A stretch of 64,000 bases of DNA from the NCBI RefSeq assembly GCF_000712975.1, contig NZ_JHQL01000002.1, forward strand, positions 372,001 through 436,000, given 5' to 3'. Below, in pieces: positions 54,776 through 63,234 of the stretch (positions within the stretch are counted from its first letter, which is position 1; each line of letters opens with the position of its first letter). The position numbers were made by a program, and so were the translations under genes. The notes beneath the pieces were generated by a model that had not been told where the DNA came from, made no database searches, and saw only the letters and a list, made by a program, of their open reading frames with translations. The stretch comes from Vreelandella neptunia. GTDB lineage: Bacteria; Pseudomonadota; Gammaproteobacteria; Pseudomonadales; Halomonadaceae.

Positions 54776-57700
54776 TCAGTGAATCTTGATCTGGTAAAGC
54801 ACGCAGTAGATCACCGGTAGTACAATAAGGGTGAGTAGCGTGGCGACACCGAGACCACCAATCAGCGCGACCGCCATGCTGGCGAAGAATGCATCACTAA
54901 TCAGCGGGATCAGCCCTAGCATGGTAGTCAGCGCAGCCATGGAAACGGGCCGGACACGACTAATGGCAGCGCGTACTACAGCGTGATAGCGATCTTTGTG
55001 CAGTGGTAGCTGCACATTGATCTCTTCTACCAGCACAATGGCATTCTTGATCACCATCCCAATCAAACTCAGTGTGCCCAGCAACGCCATAAACGAGAAC
55101 GGCATCCCAGTTATCAGAAGTGCAGCGACTACCCCGACAATGGTCAGCGGTACCAAAAACCAGATCGCCAGCGGCTGACGGAAGTTGTTAAACAACACCA
55201 CCGTGATGATAAACATCATTACCAAGCCAAGTGGCAGTGAGGAAAATAGGCCGCTCTGTGCTTCACCAGCAGTCTCAAATTCACCGCCCCACTCAAGTCG
55301 GTAACCGGGTGGCAGGTCAAGCGCCTCTACTTGCGGTCGAACCTGAGCCAATACACTAGCCGCAGTCACGCCACTGAGCGGGTCGGGTTCACCATATACT
55401 GCTAGCATGCGTTCGCGGTCACGGCGCATCATCAATGGGTCAGCCACCTGGGTCGTCACATCGCGCATCACTTGGTCTGCAGTGATGTAGCGCCCCTGTT
55501 CAGCGCTCCATACGTTAAGTGATCCGACGTTATCGATATCATTGCGCTGCTCGGGTATGGCCCTGGCAACAATCGGGATAAGGTCACTGCCGTCACGATA
55601 AATGCCCACCTGACTACCACTGGTACTTAGCGCCAGTGTGGCCGCCAGATTCTCACGGGTAACGCCCAGCCGTCGCGCTGTGTCTTCGGCAAAAATTGGC
55701 ACCACGGCCTGAACACGGTTACGCCAGCTAGTGCGTACGCTGACCATATTGGACGTATCACTAAACAGGGCTGCAACTTGTTCACCTAGCTGGCGTAAGA
55801 CAGCAGGATCGCTGCCGTATAGCCTTGCTTCAATTTTCGCTTTCGGAGCAGGGCCAACTTCCAACGGGGCAATTTTATAGTCGATATCACTGTGATCACG
55901 TTCAAGCACCGCTTCAACATCCGCCATGCGCGCTTGCTGCGTGACCTTGTCATCAGTTTCAATTATTAGCTGCGAATAGCTGGCATAACGGTCTTCCGGC
56001 GCATAGGTTAGGGTAAAGCGCTGGGCACCGCCGCCAATAACGGTGGTAAGGTGGCGTACACCGTCCATGTCCATGACCACGTCTTCAAGTTCAGCGACCC
56101 GCCGTTCAGTTTCCAGAATATCGGTGCCTTCTGGTGTGCGGTAATCGACAAAGAAGAGAGGCGTATTCGAGGCAGGGAAGAAGGCATTCTTGACGGAACC
56201 AAAACCGACAACCGCGCCTGCCAGTATTACCAATACCAGCCCAATCGTCAGCCAACGCAGCCGGATACCCGCCACAATCACACGGCTAAATACGCGGTAC
56301 ACCACGCCTGTATAGGGGTCTTCGTCTGTGCTGCTAGGGGCGACATTGCGAAACAGCAGCTTGAAATAGAAAGGCGTGAGCGTCAGCGCTGTTAGCCAAC
56401 TTAACAGCAATGAATACAGCAACACATAGAACAGCGAGCCGATAAATTCACCGGTGGTATCCGGCGACAACCCAATTGGTGCAAACGCCGCCACTGCAAT
56501 CAGCGTGGCTGCCAGCAGCGGCCAAGCGTTTTGCTTAACCACCTGATGTGCCGACTCACGAATACTTTGGCCGCGCTTAAGGCCTACTAGCATGCCTTCG
56601 GTAACCACAATGGCATTATCGACCAGCATACCCAAGGCGATAATCAGCGCACCCAGGGAGATTTTCTCCAGTTGCAAGCCGTGGATACGCATCAACATAA
56701 AAGTGCCAATAATGGTGATCAGCAGAATAAAGCCCATCAGTAGACCGCTGCGCCAGCCCATAAACAGCATTAGCACCACAATAACGATGGACACCGCCTG
56801 AAGCAGGCTGATTAGAAAACCGGATACCGCGTCATCTACCACGCTCGGCTGGTCATAGACCACATTAAGCTCCATACCCAACGGCGAACGTGCCTCCAGT
56901 TCCTCTAGCCGTTGATCTAAGCGGGCACCTACTTCGACCACGTTAACGCCACTTTCAAACGAGATGCCTAGGGAAATGGCCGGTCGCCCCATATCACGAT
57001 AGAGCAGTTGTGGTTGCTCGGCTAAGCCACGGGAAACCTCCGCGATATCGCTCAACCTCACTAACTCACCGTTGCCTTCACTGACGATGAGCGCACGTAA
57101 ATCATCAATATTGGCAGAACTACCCGACGGCGTTACCCGGAAACGCTGGCCTCCCTGCTTTAAGTGTCCCGAATCGACTACCGCATTTTGCGTATCAAGC
57201 AGTTGTTGGAGTGAACTTAGAGGGATGTTCAGCGCACGTAGCCGCTCTCGGTCAACTTCTATGAAAATGCGCTCTTCCCTGACCCCCGCCAGCGACACCT
57301 TTTCAACCCCCTCCACCAAGGCGAGTTCACGCTTAAGAAACTCGGCATGACCTTTTAAGTCAGGCATGGCGTAGCCATCCCCGGTCAGGTTAATCATCAG
57401 ACCGAACACATCGCCAAAATCGTCATTAACACGAGACTGACTCGCGCCTGGCGGCAAGGCAGCTTGAGCATCGCCCACTTTGCGGCGTAAGGAATCCCAA
57501 AGCTGTTGCAGCTCATCGTTTTGAACCGTGCTTTGCAGTTCAACGGTGATTTGCGAAAACCCATCAGAACTCACCGAGCTGATGCGTTTGATCGAGGGCA
57601 TTTCTTGAATGGCTTCTTCCAGCGTTGAAGTAACTTCCTGCTCTACTTCTTCTGGTGTAGCGCCAGGGTACTGGGTAGTGACCAGCGCATTGCGAATGGT

Positions 57701-57814
57701 AAATTCAGGAAACTCAAGCTGCCCCATACCCGTGAAAGCCAGCGACCCACCTACGAGTAGCACCACGGTCATTAAATAACTAGCGGCCCGGTGGCGTAAG
57801 AAGTAATCAACCAT
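54776..57814 (-). CDS. RND efflux pump inner-membrane transporter
   Basis: A 1012-residue resistance-nodulation-division permease of the AcrB-like group. It has 12 membrane segments and two large periplasmic domains. TM4 reads GMLVDNAIVVTEGM: the first aspartate of the AcrB pair is kept and the second is asparagine, common in some subfamilies. TM10 keeps the lysine in GMVIKNAIVLVEE. MGQLEFPEFTIRNALVTTQYPGATPEEVEQEV marks the N-terminal porter domain. It begins two bases after the adaptor gene. No outer-membrane channel gene is adjacent, so it must use one encoded elsewhere. Substrate unknown. Confidence 0.95.
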   Translation of the reverse strand: MVDYFLRHRAASYLMTVVLLVGGSLAFTGMGQLEFPEFTIRNALVTTQYPGATPEEVEQEVTSTLEEAIQEMPSIKRISSVSSDGFSQITVELQSTVQNDELQQLWDSLRRKVGDAQAALPPGASQSRVNDDFGDVFGLMINLTGDGYAMPDLKGHAEFLKRELALVEGVEKVSLAGVREERIFIEVDRERLRALNIPLSSLQQLLDTQNAVVDSGHLKQGGQRFRVTPSGSSANIDDLRALIVSEGNGELVRLSDIAEVSRGLAEQPQLLYRDMGRPAISLGISFESGVNVVEVGARLDQRLEELEARSPLGMELNVVYDQPSVVDDAVSGFLISLLQAVSIVIVVLMLFMGWRSGLLMGFILLITIIGTFMLMRIHGLQLEKISLGALIIALGMLVDNAIVVTEGMLVGLKRGQSIRESAHQVVKQNAWPLLAATLIAVAAFAPIGLSPDTTGEFIGSLFYVLLYSLLLSWLTALTLTPFYFKLLFRNVAPSSTDEDPYTGVVYRVFSRVIVAGIRLRWLTIGLVLVILAGAVVGFGSVKNAFFPASNTPLFFVDYRTPEGTDILETERRVAELEDVVMDMDGVRHLTTVIGGGAQRFTLTYAPEDRYASYSQLIIETDDKVTQQARMADVEAVLERDHSDIDYKIAPLEVGPAPKAKIEARLYGSDPAVLRQLGEQVAALFSDTSNMVSVRTSWRNRVQAVVPIFAEDTARRLGVTRENLAATLALSTSGSQVGIYRDGSDLIPIVARAIPEQRNDIDNVGSLNVWSAEQGRYITADQVMRDVTTQVADPLMMRRDRERMLAVYGEPDPLSGVTAASVLAQVRPQVEALDLPPGYRLEWGGEFETAGEAQSGLFSSLPLGLVMMFIITVVLFNNFRQPLAIWFLVPLTIVGVVAALLITGMPFSFMALLGTLSLIGMVIKNAIVLVEEINVQLPLHKDRYHAVVRAAISRVRPVSMAALTTMLGLIPLISDAFFASMAVALIGGLGVATLLTLIVLPVIYCVLYQIKIH

Positions 57815-57815
57815 C

Positions 57816-58913
57816 TTATAGCCCCTGTTCCTTGACCCATGGCGTTACCCGCATTTCCGTACTAACGCGATGGGCTCCCGCCGCCACCACACGATCATTC
57901 GCGTCCAGCTCACCACTCACCTCTAGTCCCTTAGATGTCAAACGCCCCACCTCAACTGGCACTGCCTCTAGACGGTCAGGTGATTGAAAACGCCACACCA
58001 CCGCCTGCTCTGGACTATCAGCAAGATAGCTAATGGCCTCAGGCGGCAAATGCCACACGGCACTGTCGGACGCTGGTAACAGCTGGCCTAAATCAAGCCG
58101 TACGGTGGCGCTCATACCATCGAGCAGCGTGATATCGTCTGGCTGCGGCAGCCGGAGTGTTACCTCATACGCAAGGCTTTGGGCACTGGCTTGAGTGGTG
58201 TACGACGCTAGTTGCGCAAGATAAGGTTTTTCGCTGTTGCCAAACCGCACTTCAAAGGCCATCGCCGTTTCAAAGGGTGAAACACTATCACTGCGTGGTA
58301 TTTGCTGAACAATTTGCTGTGGTAAATGAAAGACCACATCAAGCTGCCCTGGCTGCTGAATCACCGCCACCGTTTCTTGCACTTGAACGATCTGCCGGTT
58401 ATCTACGGGCACCTGAGCAATCACGCCATCATAAGGAGCGCGTAGCTGGGTGTTTTCTAGCTGTTCTTCAGCTTGCTCAAAAGTCGCCCGAGCGGCACGC
58501 CATTCCGCCTCTGACTCATCAAACCGAGCCTGGCTGATCGCACCGCGCTCTAAGGTGTAACGCATACGCTCGCGGGTTGCTTGCGCCAACTCTAACCGCG
58601 AACGGGCGCTGTCCAACTCGCTGCGCACGTTACGATCATCAATACGGGCGATGAGAGTGCCTTCCGTTACCTGCTGGCCTGGGCTCACGTTAACCTCTAA
58701 GAGCTCGCCCGCCATGCGAAACGACAGATTGCTGCGTGTAGTGGCTTCAACCCGCGCAGGAAACTGGCGCTGCAGCGCTGCGCCAGACGCTTCCAGTGTG
58801 ATCAATTTCACCGGCCGGGGAGGTTGTTCATTCTGGTCCTCGGCATCAGCGGCACCCGCCACCAGCAGCAGGACCAGCAACGCTGGAAGTAATCGAATCA
58901 CAGTGTTACGCAC
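57816..58913 (-). CDS. RND efflux periplasmic adaptor subunit
   Basis: Membrane-fusion protein of 365 residues. The signal peptide ends near AGAADA (about residue 24). A lipoyl half-motif FRMAGELLEVNVSPGQQVTEGTLIARIDDR precedes a short coiled hairpin, then the second half LRAPYDGVIAQVPVDNRQIVQ. DGMSATVRLDL is in the beta-barrel. There is no lipobox. First gene of the pump operon and divergent from a TetR regulator across a 150 bp region with a perfect palindrome. Confidence 0.94.
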   Translation of the reverse strand: MRNTVIRLLPALLVLLLVAGAADAEDQNEQPPRPVKLITLEASGAALQRQFPARVEATTRSNLSFRMAGELLEVNVSPGQQVTEGTLIARIDDRNVRSELDSARSRLELAQATRERMRYTLERGAISQARFDESEAEWRAARATFEQAEEQLENTQLRAPYDGVIAQVPVDNRQIVQVQETVAVIQQPGQLDVVFHLPQQIVQQIPRSDSVSPFETAMAFEVRFGNSEKPYLAQLASYTTQASAQSLAYEVTLRLPQPDDITLLDGMSATVRLDLGQLLPASDSAVWHLPPEAISYLADSPEQAVVWRFQSPDRLEAVPVEVGRLTSKGLEVSGELDANDRVVAAGAHRVSTEMRVTPWVKEQGL

Positions 58914-58960
58914 AGCGGACTCCTCGGCGGTGTTATTAATACGCAGTCAGGGGGAATTTC

Positions 58961-58982
58961 ACTGACATTCATGAATGTCAGT
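58961..58982. promoter_or_regulatory. 22-bp perfect palindrome, probable TetR operator
   Basis: The sequence is a perfect inverted repeat of the half-site ACTGACATTCA with no gap. It lies between the divergent pump and TetR genes, 48 bp before the adaptor ATG and 82 bp before the TetR ATG. A -10 TATACT at 58990-58995 faces TetR, with the palindrome over its -35. Its size and symmetry resemble AcrR-group operators. Binding by the neighbouring TetR is strongly inferred. Confidence 0.85.
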
Positions 58983-59063
58983 TAACGTGTATACTAATAG
59001 CCTACTGGCGACTTTGCCATTCAGTAATGCCAAAATATGGGCACTTTTTTGTTAGGAGCTGCT

Positions 59064-59696
59064 ATGTCACGCCGCAAAGCTGAGGCTGAACGCACCCGCG
59101 AGGCCATACTTGATGCCGCAGAAACTCAGTTTCTCGCCCAAGGCGTGTCGCGCACTACCTTGGCCCATATTGCGGCGGCAGCGGGGGTTACCCGCGGTGC
59201 GATTTATTGGCATTTTGAGGATAAAGCGGCCGTATTTAATGCCCTGCTTGAGCGTGTTCGCGTGCCGCTTGATGAGATCGTCGATGAAACAGTGCTTCGT
59301 TTAGGCAATGCTCCGACTCAGTGTTTACAGGGAATTGCCCACAGTGCACTCCGCGCTATTTGCTATAACCTTCCGCTGCAGCGCGCCGCGACCATTGTGC
59401 TGCACCGCTGCGAAAAGTTAGAAGATGACCATCCGCGTATCAGTATGATTACCCAACTATCAGAGCATTCAAAAGCGCAGGTAGAACAGCTCTTCGAACA
59501 GGCTAAGCTGAGCGGCCAATTACGCCAGGGCCTTAGCCCTTCAAGTGCCCGCCTTCAGTTTCACAGCTTTTTAATCGGCGTTTGCTTTGACTGGCTGCAA
59601 GACCCACAACAGTTTGAATTGGCAGACGAATACGAGAGCATGGTCGACACCTTAATGCGAGGGATGATGGTGGACCATGCAAAACATCACGTCTAA
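59064..59696 (+). CDS. TetR/AcrR-family repressor of the RND pump
   Basis: A 210-residue regulator. The helix-turn-helix is REAILDAAETQFLAQGVSRTTLAHIAAAAGVTRGAIYWHFEDKAAVFNALLERV, of the AcrR/TtgR group (GVTRGAIYWHF). The C-terminal ligand domain has CEKLEDDHPRISMI and LIGVCFDWLQDP. I chose the ATG at 59064, preceded by TAGGAG. Divergent from the pump genes, so it probably represses them and itself until an effector binds. Confidence 0.94.
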   Translation: MSRRKAEAERTREAILDAAETQFLAQGVSRTTLAHIAAAAGVTRGAIYWHFEDKAAVFNALLERVRVPLDEIVDETVLRLGNAPTQCLQGIAHSALRAICYNLPLQRAATIVLHRCEKLEDDHPRISMITQLSEHSKAQVEQLFEQAKLSGQLRQGLSPSSARLQFHSFLIGVCFDWLQDPQQFELADEYESMVDTLMRGMMVDHAKHHV

Positions 59697-59734
59697 GCCC
59701 GCTTCTTGTACCGGTTCAGCACATTATCTCGCAT

Positions 59735-59760
59735 AGCAGCGGGCATAGAGCAGCGGGCAT
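59735..59760. repeat. 12-bp direct repeat after the TetR gene
   Basis: AGCAGCGGGCAT occurs at 59735-59746 and 59749-59760 with a 14-base period. It lies in the 72 bp between the convergent TetR and GNAT genes. It does not form a hairpin and looks like a replication-slippage duplication. Confidence 0.7.
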
Positions 59761-59768
59761 GGTCTTGG

Positions 59769-60218
59769 TTAGTTGATATCTAATAAGTAGCCATAAAATG
59801 CTGTGTTCCGCTGCCACCCTAACGACTCATAAAGCTGCTGGGCACGCTCGTTTTCCACCTGAGTCATAAGAATCAAACGCGCGACGCCATGCTCACGCGC
59901 CAGCTGGGTAGCCGCTTCCATTAATGCTCTGCCCGTGCCTTTCTCGCGACTCTCCGGCACTACAAAAAGATCGTTTAGCGTCCAACGGGCGTTTAAGCCT
60001 ACTGTAGAAACCCCAGGATAAAGCTGCACGAAGCCGGTAAGGGCACCGTCACTCGTTTCGCTCACCAAGATACGTGAGTCCGCCTGCCGAAAACGCTGCT
60101 GCAAAAAGTCACGTGCCGCACCGCTATCGCTCGGCTGCTGATAGAACTGCCGATAGCCCTCCAGTAACTCGGTTAAGGTATCAAGGTCGTTAATAGTCGC
60201 TGCGCGAATTGTAATCAT
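59769..60218 (-). CDS. GNAT family N-acetyltransferase
   Basis: A 149-residue acetyl-CoA-dependent transferase. The beta-alpha-beta core has GFVQLYPGVSTVGLNARWTLNDLFVVPESREKGTGRALMEAA; the acetyl-CoA loop is ESREKGTGRAL. ERAQQLYESLGWQRNTAFYGYLLDI is the typical C-terminal block. The form resembles aminoglycoside/diamine-type small GNATs, but the substrate is not determinable. Single gene with a 5' AGGAGGCGGC ribosome-binding site. Confidence 0.92.
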   Translation of the reverse strand: MITIRAATINDLDTLTELLEGYRQFYQQPSDSGAARDFLQQRFRQADSRILVSETSDGALTGFVQLYPGVSTVGLNARWTLNDLFVVPESREKGTGRALMEAATQLAREHGVARLILMTQVENERAQQLYESLGWQRNTAFYGYLLDIN

Positions 60219-60614
60219 GCTGCCGCCTCCTAGACGTATTCCTTAGCATCTTAGTCGTAAGCTACCTTCATCCCAACGCAGTTGCTCTTGATCAAGTCAA
60301 ACTGACCTCCAGTAAACAACGTATCGGCAATGAAAGACAGTCGGTGCCGCAGCATACCTGTCTTAAAAAGACAGCTAATCAGTACAACGAATCCGGCTTC
60401 CATCGGCTGACAACCAACGGCTATTTGAAAAGCACTGAGTAGAAAGTTATCAGTTAAGCTTGAATTAGCGCACCCTTCTCAACAAATACGCTATATCTAG
60501 ATGAACGGTCTGCGTATTCGCGCAGTGCTTTCTTGTAGTAGGGTATGTTTTTTACACACTCATCTATCTATCCATCAAACAGCAAGGGGACAACACGTTC
60601 CCAATGGGGTCAAC
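60219..60614. other. Intergenic region before pcs
   Basis: A 396 bp gap between the divergent GNAT and pcs genes. It holds a small stem (CTGTCTT, AAA, AAGACAG at 60358-60374) without a T-run. I see no convincing gene, and the frame open from 60501 lacks family similarity before about 60615. Promoters for both neighbours must lie here, but no clear hexamers stand out. Confidence 0.5.
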
Positions 60615-61337
60615 GTGGTTCAATCGCTCTCTTCGCACACAGAATCCCGCACTTCAAGATGGAAGGCTTGGAGCGTGCACATCTTCACCGCCAGCGGCGT
60701 ACTGCTCGGCACAATGGCGCTACTTTCACTGATCGACAATAACCCAGTCGCCTGCTTACTCTGGCTAGGTGCAGCAATGATGGTCGATGGTTTCGATGGC
60801 ACCCTGGCGCGTAAGTATGAAGTAAAAACCGTTCTGCCCCACTTCGATGGTTCGACGCTTGATATGGTCATCGATTATCTAACCTGGGCGTTTATTCCCG
60901 CTCTGTTTATTTATTTCTTTATTGAGTTGCCGCCCAATTTCGAATTGCTGTCAGTGTTCATCATTCTGTTGTCATCGATGTTCTGTTTCTGCAATGTCGA
61001 TATGAAAAGCCAAGATAATTATTTTGTTGGCTTTCCTGCCGCCTGGAACATCGCCGCAGCCTATTTTTATATTCTCGATTTACCGCCTTTTATTACCTTT
61101 GCGTCTATCGTTTTTCTAGCCATTCTTACCGTGACTAAGATGAAATTTCTTCATCCGTTTCGGGTTCGTCAGTTTATGCCGCTCAATATCGCCATCACGC
61201 TGTTATGGTGCGCATGTACAACGTCACTGGTGCTCTCCAGCCCCGACCATACCGCTTGGGCACTATGGGGATGGGGCATTGCATCCGTTTACTTCATCGG
61301 TATGTGCGTATGGCGTACCGCTCAAGAGGCGTTTTAA
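60615..61337 (+). CDS. pcs: Phosphatidylcholine synthase
   Basis: Integral-membrane enzyme that condenses choline with CDP-diacylglycerol to phosphatidylcholine. The CDP-alcohol phosphotransferase motif is DGFDGTLARKYEVKTVLPHFDGSTLDMVIDY, with the DGxxAR..G..D..D pattern in the Pcs variant spacing. About eight membrane segments follow, and NYFVGFPAAWNIAAAYFYIL is a Pcs hallmark. No ATG fits; I chose the GTG at 60615, which gives 240 residues like known Pcs proteins and has TGGGG upstream. The frame could extend to 60501. Confidence 0.9.
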   Translation: MVQSLSSHTESRTSRWKAWSVHIFTASGVLLGTMALLSLIDNNPVACLLWLGAAMMVDGFDGTLARKYEVKTVLPHFDGSTLDMVIDYLTWAFIPALFIYFFIELPPNFELLSVFIILLSSMFCFCNVDMKSQDNYFVGFPAAWNIAAAYFYILDLPPFITFASIVFLAILTVTKMKFLHPFRVRQFMPLNIAITLLWCACTTSLVLSSPDHTAWALWGWGIASVYFIGMCVWRTAQEAF

Positions 61338-61358
61338 CTTAGCGATAGCAAACAATGC

Positions 61359-62801
61359 TTACTTCAGCGCCACCTCATGCTGCTGTGCCTCCTCCACCAT
61401 CTCGGTGGCAAGCTCTCCCACGGTGCGCACGGCATCTTCAATGGCCGGTGTTAGCGTAAATGCATAGTTAAGACGTAAACACTGGCGAAACTTGCCAGAG
61501 GCTGAAAATAGCGAGCCAGGTGCCACATGGATAGCGCGCTGAGCCAAGCGCTCATTAAGGCGCACACAATCCACCAAGGCGGGTAACTCCACCCATAGCA
61601 AAAAACTGCCTTGCGGATAGCTGATGCCTGAACCTTTAGGGAAATAGCGCTGCACCCAGTTAATCATGACGTCCCGTTGGCGCTGATATTGGCGAGTGGC
61701 ATAGCGAAGGTGACGCTCGTAGTGGCCTTTGGCAACAAACTCGGCTACCGCCAGCTGCGGTAATGTGGCTGAGGCACCGGTAGAGACATACTTCATATGC
61801 AGTGCCTTGTCCCGATAACACCCCGGCGCCAGCCAGCCCACCCGCAGCCCAGGCCCCACCGTTTTGGAAAAACCGCTGCATAACAACACCCGCCCGTCAT
61901 CGTCGAAAGATTTCACTGTCAACGGCCTTGGGTGGGTATAGGCGAGATCACCGTAGATATCGTCTTCAATAATGGCCACGTCGAAGCGTTGGGCAAGTTG
62001 AAACAGCGCCTTTTTCCGCGCCTCGCTCATGGTGTAGCCCAGCGGATTGTTATACGTCGGAGTGACCTGTATGGCACGGATCGGCCACTGTTCCAGCGCC
62101 ATTTCCAATGCTTCCAAACTGATACCGGTTTGCGGATCAGTAGGAATCTCTAACGCTTTTAGGCCATTGGCTTTTAGGATCTGCATGGTGCCGTAAAAGC
62201 TGGGCGAGTCCACAGCCACCACATCGCCAGGCTGAGTGAGGGTGCGCAGTGCTATCGATAATGCCTCCTGACAGCCGGTGGTGATCATAATGTCATCTGG
62301 ATGCAGCAAACAACCGGAGGCAATGGCCAAGCGCGCTACCTGCTGACGCAGCTCGGGGCTACCACTTAGTTTGTCGTAGTTAAAGCCATTCAGATCGTGC
62401 TTACGATGCAGCCCCGACAGTATTTTCGACAACGGCTTAAGCGTTTCGTAAGCCAGATTCGGCACACCGCGCCCAAGCAACAGCCGACTATCGTCACGCT
62501 GTGTAGCGACCAGCTCTAGTACTTGATCCCATTGGGAGACATCCAGTGGGCACTGCGCAGGACGAGAGACAGATGGCAGCACCGCAGGCACTCTGCTTGG
62601 AAGAACAAAGTAGCCCGATTTCGGCCGTGATTCGATCAGCGACACATCCAACAGTTGCCGATAAGCTTCCTGAGCGGTCGAGATACTGACATTAAACTCC
62701 TGACATACCACTCGAATAGAAGGCAAGCGATCACCCACGCGGTAAATACCGTGCTCAATTCGCTCCCGCAAAATGCCAGCAACCTCCTCGTAGCGAGTCA
62801 T
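61359..62801 (-). CDS. MocR-family regulator (GntR helix-turn-helix plus aminotransferase domain)
   Basis: A 480-residue fusion. The GntR winged helix is at about 1-75 (YRVGDRLPSIRVVCQEFNVSISTAQEAYRQLLDVSLIESRPKSGYFV). A class I aminotransferase fold follows, with VTPTYNNPLGYTMS, EDDIYGDLAY and the PLP lysine in CSGFSKTVGPGLRVGW. Such proteins are usually regulators that sense an amine or pyridoxal phosphate rather than enzymes. Divergent from a DUF1127 gene across 202 bp with five ATACAG boxes. It may also control the aminotransferase beyond. Confidence 0.93.
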   Translation of the reverse strand: MTRYEEVAGILRERIEHGIYRVGDRLPSIRVVCQEFNVSISTAQEAYRQLLDVSLIESRPKSGYFVLPSRVPAVLPSVSRPAQCPLDVSQWDQVLELVATQRDDSRLLLGRGVPNLAYETLKPLSKILSGLHRKHDLNGFNYDKLSGSPELRQQVARLAIASGCLLHPDDIMITTGCQEALSIALRTLTQPGDVVAVDSPSFYGTMQILKANGLKALEIPTDPQTGISLEALEMALEQWPIRAIQVTPTYNNPLGYTMSEARKKALFQLAQRFDVAIIEDDIYGDLAYTHPRPLTVKSFDDDGRVLLCSGFSKTVGPGLRVGWLAPGCYRDKALHMKYVSTGASATLPQLAVAEFVAKGHYERHLRYATRQYQRQRDVMINWVQRYFPKGSGISYPQGSFLLWVELPALVDCVRLNERLAQRAIHVAPGSLFSASGKFRQCLRLNYAFTLTPAIEDAVRTVGELATEMVEEAQQHEVALK

Positions 62802-62833
62802 ACTCTTACCTTCTGTTTTTTAAAAACAGCCTC

Positions 62834-62951
62834 CAATACAGCGTTAAATATAAGCTTCTAAGCAATACAGATTCCTGCATTAGCAAGCATACAGAGGTAT
62901 AGCACAGGTCATCTGTATCTTAAAAATAGAAAAGTCTATATCTGTATTGCT
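62834..62951. promoter_or_regulatory. Five ATACAG boxes upstream of the MocR gene
   Basis: AATACAG occurs at 62835 and 62864 and, inverted as CTGTATT, at 62942. Close variants CATACAG (62888) and CTGTATC (62913) lie between. AGCAATACAGAT (62861-62872) and ATCTGTATTGCT (62940-62951) are an exact 12-base inverted pair. MocR regulators typically bind repeated boxes next to their own gene, so this is the likely operator region for both divergent genes. Confidence 0.55.
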
Positions 62952-63003
62952 CTAACGCGGCTGCGTAATCTGGTTGAGCACATTGCCATCCAGGAGAACC
63001 GCT

Positions 63004-63204
63004 ATGTCACGCTTCAGCCTCACCCAGATTCGCTGTCAGTTACGCCACTATCATCAGCGCCGTCGCAGCCGCCGCCAGTTACTAACCCTTGATGATCGAC
63101 TGTTAGAGGATATCGGCATCACCCGTGCCCAAGCGTGCAAAGAGGGGCATAAACCGTTTTGGCGGCACTCGCCAATTAACAGGGGGCTGTATGAACATCG
63201 CTGA
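63004..63204 (+). CDS. DUF1127 small protein
   Basis: A 66-residue, arginine-rich basic protein. The DUF1127 motif is visible as LLTLDDRLLEDIGITRAQACKEGHKPFW, after an N-terminal stretch rich in Arg, His and Gln. Proteins of this kind bind RNA or act in phosphate, nitrogen and motility responses in other bacteria. I chose the ATG at 63004 with CCAGGAG before it. Divergent from the MocR gene, convergent with the aminotransferase gene. Confidence 0.87.
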   Translation: MSRFSLTQIRCQLRHYHQRRRSRRQLLTLDDRLLEDIGITRAQACKEGHKPFWRHSPINRGLYEHR

Positions 63205-63234
63205 GCATGATCTTTTTATATCGCGCTAGCGGGG

